DNA from: an uncultured Bacteroides sp.
GTDB lineage: Bacteria > Bacteroidota > Bacteroidia > Bacteroidales > Bacteroidaceae
Assembly: GCF_910578895.1 (NCBI RefSeq)
Contig: NZ_CAJTSC010000034.1
Span: 1-30,517, forward strand
Length of the DNA: 30,517 bases
Direction of reading: 5' to 3'
This document shows positions 1-7,958 of this stretch, in pieces. A program made the translations under genes and the position numbers. The stretch's first letter is position 1. The number at the start of each line of letters is the position of its first letter. The notes below the pieces were generated by a model that was not told the origin of the DNA, searched no databases, and was given only the letters and a program-made list of their open reading frames with translations.

Positions 1-26
1 CCAGGGTTCGAATCCCTGAGGGTGTA
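1..26 (+). tRNA. tRNA, 3' end only
   Basis: The window opens inside a tRNA. Bases 2-18 form a perfect T arm: a five-base stem CAGGG/CCCTG around the loop TTCGAAT. Seven acceptor-stem bases (19-25) and a discriminator A at 26 follow. CCA is not encoded, which is common in Bacteroides. The anticodon lies outside the window, so the amino acid cannot be given. A terminator follows directly. Confidence 0.75.
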
Positions 27-30
27 CTTA

Positions 31-61
31 AAAAAGGAACAACAAAAGTTGTTCCTTTTTT
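31..61 (+). terminator. Rho-independent terminator of the tRNA
   Basis: A perfect eight-base stem, GGAACAAC (36-43) with GTTGTTCC (48-55), closes an AAAA loop. It is followed by six T and preceded by an A-run. It directly follows the tRNA end. Confidence 0.85.
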
Positions 62-81
62 GTTATATATTCATGTTTTTC

Positions 82-89
82 TATCTTTG
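82..89 (+). promoter_or_regulatory. -7 promoter element (TATCTTTG)
   Basis: TATCTTTG matches the Bacteroidota -7 consensus TAnnTTTG. Transcription would start near 95. This excludes the in-frame GTG at 89 as the start of the next gene and supports the ATG at 128. No strict -33 TTTG is evident at the usual distance. Confidence 0.7.
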
Positions 90-127
90 TGACTGACAGC
101 AGATATTTTAAATTAAAACAAAACACT

Positions 128-685
128 ATGGATAAAGATGCAAAGCAAGTCGTGGTTCTTTTGGCACATCCCGACATTAAAAGTTCGCAAGCCAACAAGG
201 CATTAACGGATGCCATTAAAGAATTGGAGGAAGTGGCAATATACAATTTGTACGAAATGCGTCCTGAAGATGCTTATGACGTGGATTCATGGAGCAAAAT
301 TATATCGCAGGCATCTACTCTCGTATTTCAATTCCCGCTGTATTGGATGTCGGCTCCTTCATTGCTGAAAAAATGGCAAGATGAGGTATTTACTTATTTG
401 GCAAAGACTCCGGCGGTAGCAGGCAAGGCATTATTGGTGGCGGTTACTACCGGTTCCGAGTATAGCGCATACCGTAGTGGCGGAAGAAATCGCTTCACGA
501 TAGACGAACTGTTAAGACCTTATCAGGCAAGTGCCATACATGCCGGAATGATATGGCAAACTCCTGTCGTTGCGTATGGAATGGGGACGGCAGATGCCGC
601 AAAAAGCATAGCGGAAGGAGTTAATGGCTACAAACTGAAAATAGAATCCCTAATCGGGAAAAATCACATAGGCACCGACTGGTAA
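128..685 (+). CDS. NAD(P)H-dependent quinone oxidoreductase (flavodoxin-2 fold, KefF/MdaB-like)
   Basis: This is a 185-residue cytosolic flavoprotein of the flavodoxin-2 family, whose members reduce quinones with NAD(P)H using FMN or FAD. The start has the family's beta strand followed by LAHP (VVVLLAHPDIKSSQANKAL). The middle has the FQFPLYWMSAPSLLKKWQDE block that lines the flavin site in MdaB, KefF and NQO1. A GKALLVAVTTGSEYSAYRSG segment then corresponds to the second nucleotide-binding loop. Length is normal for the family. The ATG at 128 is preferred because the -7 element lies at 82-89. The gene is monocistronic, with a promoter before it and a hairpin after it. The family call is firm; the physiological substrate is unknown, and no potassium channel gene is adjacent as would be expected for true KefF. 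Confidence 0.88.
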   Translation: MDKDAKQVVVLLAHPDIKSSQANKALTDAIKELEEVAIYNLYEMRPEDAYDVDSWSKIISQASTLVFQFPLYWMSAPSLLKKWQDEVFTYLAKTPAVAGKALLVAVTTGSEYSAYRSGGRNRFTIDELLRPYQASAIHAGMIWQTPVVAYGMGTADAAKSIAEGVNGYKLKIESLIGKNHIGTDW

Positions 686-693
686 GTGTATGA

Positions 694-737
694 CAAAGCA
701 TCATTCGAAATCTCAAACGAATGGTGCTTTGTTGTTT
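694..737 (+). terminator. Probable terminator after the quinone reductase
   Basis: A 14-base stem pairs 694-707 with 718-731, with one G:T pair and a ten-base loop, followed by TTGTTT. The rest of the gap to 934 shows no gene and no strict TAnnTTTG element. Confidence 0.65.
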
Positions 738-934
738 CAGCAATGGGTATATTGGCGCCAGCCGGTATAGCATTTCTTTCGTTTGCGACATAGTCCTTTG
801 CTACTAAAATTTCAGGTCAAAACTTCTTCCTGATTGGGCATCCATAATTTCCTCTGAATATTTTAATCCCGCCATTGGCAGAACATTCCTTAATTTCTTA
901 CGTTTCTTCTTAATAAACAAAGGATAAATGATAT

Positions 935-2221
935 ATGAAAACGGCAATGGATATACCGGCTAAAGAGGGACGTAAACGCCTGGTCATTGTAGGCGGCGGT
1001 TTTGGCGGACTGAAGCTGGCAAGAAAACTCAAGAGTGATAAGTTTCAGATTATTTTACTGGATAAGAACAATCATCATATTTTTCAGCCACTACTCTATC
1101 AGGTGGCTACGGCAGGTATCGAACCAAGCGCCATCTCCTTTCCTTACCGCAAGATTTTTAAGAAGAGAGCACATTTCCATATACGTATTTGTGAGGCTCA
1201 ATGCGTCATTCCGGACGACAACTTACTGGAAACGTCTATTGGCACATTGGCTTATGACTATCTGGTGATTGCTACAGGATGTGATACGAATTATTTTGGC
1301 AACAACGGTATAGCCGAACAGACTATGGCTTTGAAGAATACATCGGAAGCATTGTTCAACCGTAATCAAATTATAAACAGTTTTGAGCAAGCCCAAAATA
1401 CTGCCGACCGGGAAGAGCGCAAACGTCTGATGACTTTTGCCATAGTGGGTGGTGGTGCTACAGGCATTGAATTGGCAGGCGCTTTGGCAGAAATGCGAAA
1501 ATTTGTCTTGCCGCAAGATTATCCGGATTTGGATATCAGAGAAATGCGTATCATTCTGATAGATGGCGCCCCTCGCCTTTTGTCCGCCTTTTCAGAAAAA
1601 TCCTCTCAAGAAGTGACGGAATATTTAAGAGACCGGAATGTAGAGATTATGCTGAATGCACGGGTCACCAATTATACAGATAATAAGCTCACACTAAATG
1701 AAGGACCTGTAATCGATACGAAAAATGTATTTTGGGTGGCAGGAGTGAAAGCCAACAGCTTGCAAGGTTTCCCGCCTGAAGCCTACGGACAGGGAAACCG
1801 CCTGAAAGTAGACAGTTGCAATCGTCTGTACGGACATTTTAATATCTTTGCCATTGGCGATACGGCTTTGATGATTTCGGATGCTTTTCCAAAGGGACAT
1901 CCGCAGGTAGTTCAACCCGCCATTCAGCAGGCAAGAAATTTAATAATAAACTTGCAGCGTATCGAACAAGGGTTACCTCTACGGCCTTTTGTGTATCACA
2001 ATAAAGGGGCTATGGCTACCATTGGCCGTAATCACGCAGTTGTTGAGTTAAAAAAAATGCGTTTTGGCGGCTTCCCGGCATGGGCAGTGTGGCTATTCAT
2101 TCATTTAATGAGCATAGTGGGCGTAAAGAACCGTTTGTTTATATTTTTAGACTGGATGTGGAGTTACTTTACCTATGATCCGTCATTACGGATAATCATC
2201 AAACCGTTGAAACGGGAGTAA
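935..2221 (+). CDS. ndh: Type II NADH:quinone oxidoreductase (NDH-2)
   Basis: This 428-residue membrane-associated flavoprotein oxidises NADH and reduces quinone without pumping protons. An FAD-binding Rossmann motif lies at residues 18-25 (IVGGGFGG). A second dinucleotide motif at 170-177 (IVGGGATG) binds NADH. The C-terminal FAIGDTA segment contacts FAD. The last 50 residues are hydrophobic and aromatic-rich (WLFIHLMSIVGVKNRLFIF), as expected for monotopic membrane attachment. Length matches NDH-2 (about 400-450). A purine-rich AAAGGA lies about 12 bases before the ATG. A DoxX gene follows after 57 bases and is probably co-transcribed, which suggests both act on quinones in the inner membrane. 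No strict promoter was found upstream. Confidence 0.92.
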   Translation: MKTAMDIPAKEGRKRLVIVGGGFGGLKLARKLKSDKFQIILLDKNNHHIFQPLLYQVATAGIEPSAISFPYRKIFKKRAHFHIRICEAQCVIPDDNLLETSIGTLAYDYLVIATGCDTNYFGNNGIAEQTMALKNTSEALFNRNQIINSFEQAQNTADREERKRLMTFAIVGGGATGIELAGALAEMRKFVLPQDYPDLDIREMRIILIDGAPRLLSAFSEKSSQEVTEYLRDRNVEIMLNARVTNYTDNKLTLNEGPVIDTKNVFWVAGVKANSLQGFPPEAYGQGNRLKVDSCNRLYGHFNIFAIGDTALMISDAFPKGHPQVVQPAIQQARNLIINLQRIEQGLPLRPFVYHNKGAMATIGRNHAVVELKKMRFGGFPAWAVWLFIHLMSIVGVKNRLFIFLDWMWSYFTYDPSLRIIIKPLKRE

Positions 2222-2278
2222 ACATTTATTTATTCTTATTTGTTAAGAGTATATATCAACTAAAAAAAACAAACGATT

Positions 2279-2707
2279 ATGTTAAAACGATTTTTATTTC
2301 CTTCCAAGCCAGACGGCACTCTTATATCCGCTATATTATTAATAGTTAGAATTGTATTCGGCATTCTGCTTATGAATCACGGTATTGATAAATGGGCAAA
2401 TTATCAGGAACTTTCTTCCACATTTCCCGACCCTTTGGGAATTGGAAGTTCCCTTTCTTTGGGGTTGGCTATTTTTGGCGAACTGTTTTGTTCGATGGCA
2501 TTCATTATTGGTTTTCTGTATAGGTTGGTAATGCTCCCTATGATATTTACGCTGTTCGTGGCATTCTTCATCGTTCATGGAAACGACCCGTTCGCTGTGA
2601 AGGAACTTGCCTTTGTATATTGGGTAGTATTTGTGCTGATGTATGTAATAGGTCCGGGGAGATTTGCAGTGGACCGTTGGATTTTTCAATCTTTTTTTCG
2701 CAAATAG
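2279..2707 (+). CDS. DoxX family membrane protein
   Basis: This 142-residue protein has four predicted membrane segments: about residues 15-35, 58-80, 84-105 and 112-130. It also has the family-typical ILLMNHGIDKW near the start and an acidic residue in the second helix (IFGELFCSMAFIIGF). DoxX proteins are inner-membrane proteins linked to quinone-dependent thiosulfate oxidation or redox stress. The exact role is unknown in Bacteroides. It lies 57 bases after ndh on the same strand with no promoter match between them, so a two-gene operon is likely. Confidence 0.85.
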   Translation: MLKRFLFPSKPDGTLISAILLIVRIVFGILLMNHGIDKWANYQELSSTFPDPLGIGSSLSLGLAIFGELFCSMAFIIGFLYRLVMLPMIFTLFVAFFIVHGNDPFAVKELAFVYWVVFVLMYVIGPGRFAVDRWIFQSFFRK

Positions 2708-2729
2708 AGATTAATACTGTTCTTTTATT

Positions 2730-2747
2730 TTACAAAATGTAATTTTT
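2730..2747 (+). terminator. Weak terminator after doxX
   Basis: A five-base stem TTACA/TGTAA with loop AAA is followed by five T. The stem is short, but the position fits between doxX and the next promoter. Confidence 0.4.
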
Positions 2748-2756
2748 CGCAGCATT

Positions 2757-2789
2757 TTTGGGCTTTTTTTATAAATATTTCTATATTTG
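2757..2789 (+). promoter_or_regulatory. Promoter: -33 TTTG and -7 TATATTTG
   Basis: TATATTTG at 2782-2789 is a perfect -7 element. TTTG at 2757-2760 sits 21 bases upstream, consistent with a -33 box. Transcription should start near 2795, about 64 bases before the ATG at 2859. Confidence 0.75.
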
Positions 2790-2858
2790 CACTAAACTAA
2801 AGATGGCTAATGGGATATTAATCTCAATATAAACACAGTAAAATAAAAGAAAGTAGTT

Positions 2859-3413
2859 ATGAAGAAGTTCAATTTAAAAATGGCTGCAACTGTAATGGTA
2901 TGCGGTGCTTTTCTTTTCAGTTCATGTATCGGCTCTTTTGCTTTGCATGGTAAGTTGGTAAGTTGGAACCAGGGTGTTAGCAATAAATTTGTCAATGAAC
3001 TTGTTTTTCTTGCATTCAATATCATTCCGGTGTACGGCGTATGCTATTTGGCAGATGCGTTGGTTGTCAACTCTATTGAGTTCTGGAGCGGAAGCAATCC
3101 TTTGGCAAGTATCGGCGATGTCAAGAAAGTGAAAGGTGAAAATGGCAACTACTTGGTGGAGACTCTTGAAAACGGTTATTCTATTACAAAAGAAGGCGAA
3201 ACCGCATCTATGGAGTTGATTTATGACAAGGATTTGAATACTTGGAATGTTGTGGCAGACGGTGTCAGCACCGAGCTCTTAAAGATAAATAATGACGGTA
3301 CTGCACAGATGACTTTACCCAACGGTGAAGATCTGACTGTTACTTTGGATGCTCAAGGCGTGTCTGCCGCTCGTCAGGCAACAATGGTCAATACTTATTA
3401 TGCCGCACGTTGA
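2859..3413 (+). CDS. DUF3332 lipoprotein
   Basis: This 184-residue protein has a lipoprotein signal: a basic start, a hydrophobic core and a lipobox ending at C23 (LFSSC). The region after the lipobox (SFALHGKLVSWNQGVSNKFV) and the hydrophobic stretch FLAFNIIPVYGVCYLADALV are typical of DUF3332. The C-terminal half is beta-rich and contains an NGY..T.EGE type segment. Function is unknown. The hydrophobic central stretch could anchor it further in a membrane. It is monocistronic, with a strong promoter upstream and a bidirectional terminator downstream. The family call is fairly sure. Confidence 0.82.
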   Translation: MKKFNLKMAATVMVCGAFLFSSCIGSFALHGKLVSWNQGVSNKFVNELVFLAFNIIPVYGVCYLADALVVNSIEFWSGSNPLASIGDVKKVKGENGNYLVETLENGYSITKEGETASMELIYDKDLNTWNVVADGVSTELLKINNDGTAQMTLPNGEDLTVTLDAQGVSAARQATMVNTYYAAR

Positions 3414-3437
3414 GAAGCACAAGTAAGAAATAGAAAA

Positions 3438-3490
3438 TAAAAATTGAAGGTTGCACAGTTGATAAAGCATTGTGCAACCTTTGTTTTTTA
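3438..3490. terminator. Bidirectional terminator between the DUF3332 gene and tamL
   Basis: A perfect ten-base stem pairs AGGTTGCACA (3448-3457) with TGTGCAACCT (3471-3480). The right flank is T-rich (TTGTTTTTTA). The left flank is A-rich, giving a U-rich tract when read on the minus strand. It can therefore serve both convergent genes. Confidence 0.8.
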
Positions 3491-3508
3491 TTTCGGGGGG
3501 AATATCTT

Positions 3509-5821
3509 TTAGAACGGATAGCCCACTGCAAAATGGAATGCAAAGTCACGGCTGAATTTAGGATGTATGACAGGGAAATGCTCTTTTCTATTGTTATATA
3601 CAGGGCTGACTGCTTTCATGCCCCCGTCAAAACGCAGGACGAAGAAGTCTAAATCCAACCGTAATCCCAAACCGTAGGCTACGGCTATCTGTTTATAGAA
3701 TTTGTCAAATTCGAATTTGCCGCCCGGCTGGTCTTTATAATCACGCAATGTCCAAATATTACCGGCATCCACAAAGACAGCCCCTTTGAATTTCCAGAAA
3801 AGACGCGTGCGATATTCTATGTTGGCGTCCAATTTGATATCTCCCGACTGATTCATGAAATTTCCATCGCCGGGAAATGCCCCCGGACCTAAATCGCGTA
3901 CCGACCAGCCGCGCACACTGTTTGCTCCTCCGGAAAAATAACGTTTTTCAAAAGGTACAATCGTTGCATTGCCGTAAGGCACAGCTATACCGGTTCCTAC
4001 ATGGAATGCAATGGAGTTACGATTGTCTATGACAACGTTCTTGGCAAAGTCGAAATCTCCCTTGACGTATTGTGCGAATGGGATACTCAGCAATGAGAAC
4101 TCTCCGTCTTCATTTTTCTCCATGTTCGCCATTTTGGCAAAAGCATACAAAAGATTGCCTGCCGATTCGAAATTGACACGAATGGAATACGAATTACCTA
4201 TGATACTATTATTCGTCAAGGCTTGTCCTGCACTGTTGTATGTATAGCTATATCCTGTGCGGACAATCAGGCGATCGTCATAATTGTATTTCAAAATATA
4301 GTTTTTCTCATTGTTCAGGTATTTGTCACGGAACTCCTGCGAAATGGAAGGCATATACAGATAGTTGATGTCCAACAAGTCGATACGGTGCTGTGCACGT
4401 TGGCGCTGCATTCCCCATTTATAACTCCAACTGGCAGAGGCGATAATACGTGAGAACTCAGGACGTATCTGATAATTGTATTGTACGCCAAACTCTGTGG
4501 TGGCACGTATCTTGCGCCGGAAGTCGTTGGAAAGAAACGGAAAAAGAAAACGAGGGAAGTTTATAGTTGCCTCTGCTCCGAATTCCGTGTAGTCCTCGTG
4601 GTTGTATCCGCTCTGCAAACCGGATACCGCTTCGTAAGCGCCTCGCAGTTTTATCATAAAGGTTTCGGAGCCTTTGAACATATTCCGGTTCTGGAATGAT
4701 ACGGATGCGGCAGCTCCCAAATCTCCCGCGGAATTGGTTCCTTCCAACTCAAATGATATGGATTGGTATTTACTTTTTGTCAGCATTACGTAGGCATTCA
4801 GTTTGGCCGTATCGCCCATCTGCGTTTCAAAAAAACGGATATTGGTGTATTTCAATGCTTGCAGGCGTCCGAAATTGGAGTAAGTACGTTGCACATCCGT
4901 TTCATTATATAAACTTCCCGGTTCAATACGCAGATTATTGGTCAGGATTTTCGGGCGCAAATAGAGTTTGTCTTTATAATAAATGGGATATCCCTTGTAA
5001 TGTAGTGAATCGTTAATCTCTACGCTGCTCAAGGCGGATGATTCCAATACGTTGTAATCCGTTATAAAATTTACTTTATTGATATAATACTGCGGGTGAT
5101 TTTGCGGAGTATCATCCTTGTGCCGGCGGAAAGGTGCCAGATGCATGGTTACATCCACCTGATAGGTATTTCTTACCGTATCTGCCGTATAAGAAATATA
5201 TTCCTTGTTAAATTTGTAATAGCCGTTGCGGAGAAGGTTGTCGGTAATGCGTTGGCGTTCTGCGTCCAGGCGGTTCACATCGAAATACATTCCTTCAACC
5301 AGATAGGTATCTGCCGAATCCAGCTGCATATATCCCCTGATTTTCTCGTCTTTGATATCGTATTTGAGAGAACGGATTTTATAGGGCTTCCCGCCGGACA
5401 CTTTGTATGTCAGTTTCAATTTTTTCTTTTTCACGTGTGTGATTGGCTCTACAGTGGCACCCATGTAGCCCATATTTTGTACGGCCTTTGTCATTTCCTC
5501 GCTTGAACGTTCAGTGTCTTCCGCATTGTAAATGACCGGAGCGTCTCCCAGCCGTTGTAAAGTACGGTTTATCCAACGTGTGGAGTCTCTGCCGGACCAG
5601 TTATAAACATATAACTGCGTCTTTATCAAACTGAACCATTTGGCATTGGGATTTTGGCGGACATACATCGAAAGATTGGAAGGTTTGATTTCCTTGTTGT
5701 CCGTTTGTATGCGCACTTCGTCCAATAAATATGAACCTTCCGGCACATATTTCGTGGCAGAACATGAAGCTAATAAAAATACGGCGGTAACAAGTAGCGC
5801 GTAGCGAAAGCCTTTCTTCAT
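3509..5821 (-). CDS. tamL: TamL: BamA/TamA-family outer-membrane assembly lipoprotein
   Basis: This 770-residue protein has a lipoprotein signal with lipobox LLASC (C20) and N-terminal POTRA-like repeats over roughly residues 30-330. A C-terminal D15/Omp85 beta barrel follows. It carries the conserved VRGW motif (GGANSVRGWSVRDLGPGAF) that lies inside Omp85 barrels, and it ends in an aromatic residue (VGYPF), as outer-membrane barrels do. TamA homologues in Bacteroidota are lipidated and called TamL. They work with TamB in outer-membrane protein or lipid transport. No tamB is present in this window. It has its own divergent promoter and shares a terminator with the convergent DUF3332 gene. Confidence is high for the Omp85 family and moderate for TamL over another D15 lipoprotein. 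Confidence 0.85.
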   Translation of the reverse strand: MKKGFRYALLVTAVFLLASCSATKYVPEGSYLLDEVRIQTDNKEIKPSNLSMYVRQNPNAKWFSLIKTQLYVYNWSGRDSTRWINRTLQRLGDAPVIYNAEDTERSSEEMTKAVQNMGYMGATVEPITHVKKKKLKLTYKVSGGKPYKIRSLKYDIKDEKIRGYMQLDSADTYLVEGMYFDVNRLDAERQRITDNLLRNGYYKFNKEYISYTADTVRNTYQVDVTMHLAPFRRHKDDTPQNHPQYYINKVNFITDYNVLESSALSSVEINDSLHYKGYPIYYKDKLYLRPKILTNNLRIEPGSLYNETDVQRTYSNFGRLQALKYTNIRFFETQMGDTAKLNAYVMLTKSKYQSISFELEGTNSAGDLGAAASVSFQNRNMFKGSETFMIKLRGAYEAVSGLQSGYNHEDYTEFGAEATINFPRFLFPFLSNDFRRKIRATTEFGVQYNYQIRPEFSRIIASASWSYKWGMQRQRAQHRIDLLDINYLYMPSISQEFRDKYLNNEKNYILKYNYDDRLIVRTGYSYTYNSAGQALTNNSIIGNSYSIRVNFESAGNLLYAFAKMANMEKNEDGEFSLLSIPFAQYVKGDFDFAKNVVIDNRNSIAFHVGTGIAVPYGNATIVPFEKRYFSGGANSVRGWSVRDLGPGAFPGDGNFMNQSGDIKLDANIEYRTRLFWKFKGAVFVDAGNIWTLRDYKDQPGGKFEFDKFYKQIAVAYGLGLRLDLDFFVLRFDGGMKAVSPVYNNRKEHFPVIHPKFSRDFAFHFAVGYPF

Positions 5822-5851
5822 ACTAAGTTATTAATTGCGCATAAATTACTG

Positions 5852-5884
5852 CAAATATAGAAATAATCGTGTACTTTTGCCAAA
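5852..5884 (-). promoter_or_regulatory. Promoter of tamL
   Basis: On the minus strand, TATATTTG (5852-5859) is a perfect -7 element, and TTTG (5881-5884) lies 21 bases upstream as a -33 box. Transcription would start near 5846, about 25 bases before the tamL ATG. The box overlaps the divergent promoter at 5872-5879. Confidence 0.75.
5872..5879 (+). promoter_or_regulatory. -7 promoter element (TACTTTTG) of the RNA methyltransferase gene
   Basis: TACTTTTG fits TAnnTTTG and places the transcript start near 5886. The upstream in-frame ATG at 5835 is therefore untranscribed, and the ATG at 5901 is the start. It lies between the -7 and -33 boxes of tamL. Confidence 0.7.
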
Positions 5885-5900
5885 TAAAACCAAACAACTT

Positions 5901-6662
5901 ATGGCACTAAGCAAGAATCGCATTAAATATATCCGCTCATTGGAGCTGAAGAAAAATCGTAAAGCCGATAAAGTGTTTTTGGCGGAGGGACCGAAACTGG
6001 TAGGAGATTTATTGGGACACTTCCATTGTCATTTCCTGATTGCAACTGCCGAATGGCTCTCTACGCACAAACATTTGGCCGTGGAAGATATAACGGAGGT
6101 CTCCGAAGAGGAACTCTCACGCGCCAGTTTGCTGAAAACTCCCCAACAGGTACTTGCCGTATTCCGGCAACCGGACGAAACAATGGATATTTCCGTTATA
6201 AACCGTTCGCTTTGTTTGGCATTGGACGATGTACAGGATCCCGGTAATTTGGGGACTATCATCCGGCTTGCCGACTGGTTTGGCATTGAACATATCTTCT
6301 GTTCACCCAATACAGTAGATGTTTATAATCCCAAAACGGTACAAGCTACCATGGGGGGAATTGCGCGGGTGAAACTGCACTATACTTCCCTACCCGAGCT
6401 AATCAGTTCATTGAAGGATGTACCTGTGTACGGTACTTTTTTGGATGGGGAAAACATGTATGCACAACCGCTTTCAGCCTACGGTCTGATAGTTATGGGA
6501 AATGAAGGCAATGGCATAGGAAGTGAAGTGGAACGGCTTGTCAATAGGAAACTATACATTCCCAATTATCCGTCAGAACGTGAAACTTCCGAATCTTTGA
6601 ATGTTGCCATTGCTACCGCAGTAGTTTGTGCCGAGTTCCGACGACAGGCAGCATCGTTGTAA
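5901..6662 (+). CDS. TrmH/SpoU-family RNA 2'-O-methyltransferase
   Basis: This 253-residue SPOUT methyltransferase transfers a methyl group from S-adenosylmethionine to ribose 2'-OH in rRNA or tRNA. The N-terminal region (KNRIKYIRSLELKKNRK, then FLAEGPKLV) is a SpoU substrate-binding domain. The three SpoU motifs are clear: DPGNLGTIIR with N116 and the catalytic-type R122, then VMGNEGNGI, then SLNVAIATAV. These form the trefoil knot that binds the cofactor. Two-domain members of this length are usually annotated RlmB-like or TrmH-like; the target nucleotide cannot be read from sequence. The start is set by the promoter at 5872-5879. Its last 50 bases overlap the 3' end of a convergent gene. 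Confidence 0.88.
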   Translation: MALSKNRIKYIRSLELKKNRKADKVFLAEGPKLVGDLLGHFHCHFLIATAEWLSTHKHLAVEDITEVSEEELSRASLLKTPQQVLAVFRQPDETMDISVINRSLCLALDDVQDPGNLGTIIRLADWFGIEHIFCSPNTVDVYNPKTVQATMGGIARVKLHYTSLPELISSLKDVPVYGTFLDGENMYAQPLSAYGLIVMGNEGNGIGSEVERLVNRKLYIPNYPSERETSESLNVAIATAVVCAEFRRQAASL

Positions 6663-7020
6663 TGTCAAAATTGGAGAAATAGACAGGCAATAGCCTACAC
6701 CGCCCGTCAATAGAGGGTGGTGTAGTTATTAATAAATTTCGAGGGAATTTTAGTAAAATCTCAGAAGAATTATAGTAAAATTCTTCTGAGATTTTACTAA
6801 AATCCTGGAAAGCATTTATTGCAAGGGAGTTTTTGTCAAGTTCTTTCAACTCTTCTTGGGTCAACAATACGATTGCTCCCGGCAGCCATTCCACATTTTC
6901 TATCTCCTCGGTTAATGGAAATAGACGTACTACCAGTCCTTCTTCCGTTTCTACTACATACTGTTTAAGGTAACAATCATATACAGGCAGAAACAGGAAA
7001 TGTGAAGCGAAACGTTTCAT
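6613..7020 (-). CDS. Small protein of unknown function, last gene of the ileS operon
   Basis: This 135-residue protein has no signal peptide and no domain I can name. It begins MKRFASHFLFLPVYDCYLKQ and contains a hydrophobic acidic stretch (RLFPLTEEIENVEWLPGAIV). It ends in FSNFDITTMLPVVGTRHKLL, which looks like a structured end rather than random read-through. Its ATG overlaps the stop of the DUF4296 gene (ATGA), a strong sign of translational coupling. Two oddities argue for caution. Residues about 73-92 are encoded by a 24-base-arm palindrome, and the 3' part runs through a second hairpin and 50 bases into the convergent methyltransferase gene. A shorter original gene extended by mutation is the main alternative. 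Confidence 0.62.
   Translation of the reverse strand: MKRFASHFLFLPVYDCYLKQYVVETEEGLVVRLFPLTEEIENVEWLPGAIVLLTQEELKELDKNSLAINAFQDFSKISEEFYYNSSEILLKFPRNLLITTPPSIDGRCRLLPVYFSNFDITTMLPVVGTRHKLLR
6695..6725. terminator. Hairpin at the convergent gene ends
   Basis: An eleven-base stem pairs CTACACCGCCC (6695-6705) with GGGTGGTGTAG (6715-6725), with one G:T pair and a nine-base loop. It begins 32 bases after the methyltransferase stop, which suggests it ends that transcript. The T-tract is poor (TTATTAATAAATTT). It lies within the coding frame of the opposing small gene. Confidence 0.55.
6747..6803. repeat. Perfect 24-base inverted repeat inside a gene
   Basis: Bases 6747-6770 are the exact reverse complement of 6780-6803, around a nine-base loop. 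The loop itself repeats part of the arm (AGTAAA). The arms are AT-rich. The element keeps the minus-strand frame of the small gene open and contributes about 20 codons. Confidence 0.9.
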
Positions 7021-7958
7021 TTCTTTTCGATGGTTTGGCGTATTCTTGGACGAGGACGTATTCCGGAACGAAGGCGAATAGTGTCTTTTTCCGTACCCGA
7101 CTTCTCCAGTTCTATCGGTTTAATGGGAGCTGTTTCTGCCTTTGTTGCTGTTCCGTTGGTTTCAAGGCTGTCCTTCCGAGCATTAAACAACGTATCCTTT
7201 GCATGGTAGCGCATCAGGCTGATACGGTCTGCCAATATGCTCTGTGTGGATTTTTGTGTAGGATAATAGATAAAACCACGTATTTCCTTTATGCCACCCA
7301 ATGTGTCGGCAAACAAGGAAATTGTCTCCATACCCGACTGCTTTATTTTCAGCATATCATTTATGGTATCTTTGGCATAGAAAATCTGCATTGCCATCAA
7401 CGGCAAATGCAAACTGTCGGGCATCCCGTTTAGGAAACGGAAACGAACTGTCCACCGTAACGTATCTCTATCTTTGAAGTTGGTGTCCGAAGGAAGCGTG
7501 AAAGCCAGTTTATTGTTTAATGGCATTCCGGTCAGGTGATAACTATGTTGTCCTATCCATACGTCTATACTGTCGCCCGAAAGAGATTCCTTGGGTCTGT
7601 TGTCGCGTAAAGCAATAAGATGATTGATACCCTCTCTCTCTGCTTTCAGCCGTTGGTTTACTTTCTCGTAGACTTTTGTAAGGGCATCCGGATGGCGGGC
7701 ATACCATACCATTGAAGTGTCGAAATCAGCTTGGGTAATGCCATGCTTCTTATATACCGATTCAATGTATAACACACGCTTGTAGCTGTCATTGTAAGGT
7801 ACTTCTTCTCCCATTGCCTTTGCTATGTGAAAGTCATAAAGCACCTTTTCCATTTGGGCGTCCGGCAGAACCGTATCGGGTCTTTTCACCTGGCACGCTG
7901 TCAGACCGAACGCCAAAAGGATTACACTATACCATTGAATCCGCTTTTTCCTTTTCAT
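7017..7958 (-). CDS. DUF4296 lipoprotein
   Basis: This 313-residue protein has a lipoprotein signal ending in LTAC (C22). The following segment (VLPDAQMEKVLYDFHIAKAM, then a tyrosine-rich YKRVLYIESVYKKHGIT) is the DUF4296 domain, about residues 28-125, known in Bacteroidota envelope lipoproteins of unknown function. The C-terminal 190 residues look like an added beta-rich domain and end in a basic, Arg-rich tail (RLRSGIRPRPRIRQTIEKK). It overlaps lspA by four bases (ATGA), so the lipoprotein is made directly after its own signal peptidase. It also overlaps the next gene by four bases, so the three are translationally coupled. Confidence 0.85.
   Translation of the reverse strand: MKRKKRIQWYSVILLAFGLTACQVKRPDTVLPDAQMEKVLYDFHIAKAMGEEVPYNDSYKRVLYIESVYKKHGITQADFDTSMVWYARHPDALTKVYEKVNQRLKAEREGINHLIALRDNRPKESLSGDSIDVWIGQHSYHLTGMPLNNKLAFTLPSDTNFKDRDTLRWTVRFRFLNGMPDSLHLPLMAMQIFYAKDTINDMLKIKQSGMETISLFADTLGGIKEIRGFIYYPTQKSTQSILADRISLMRYHAKDTLFNARKDSLETNGTATKAETAPIKPIELEKSGTEKDTIRLRSGIRPRPRIRQTIEKK

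Noticed and set aside
5835..5900. An N-terminal extension of the RNA methyltransferase from an ATG at 5835
   Set aside because: The -7 element at 5872-5879 places transcription start downstream of this ATG, and the family start is at MALSKNRIKYIRSLE (5901).
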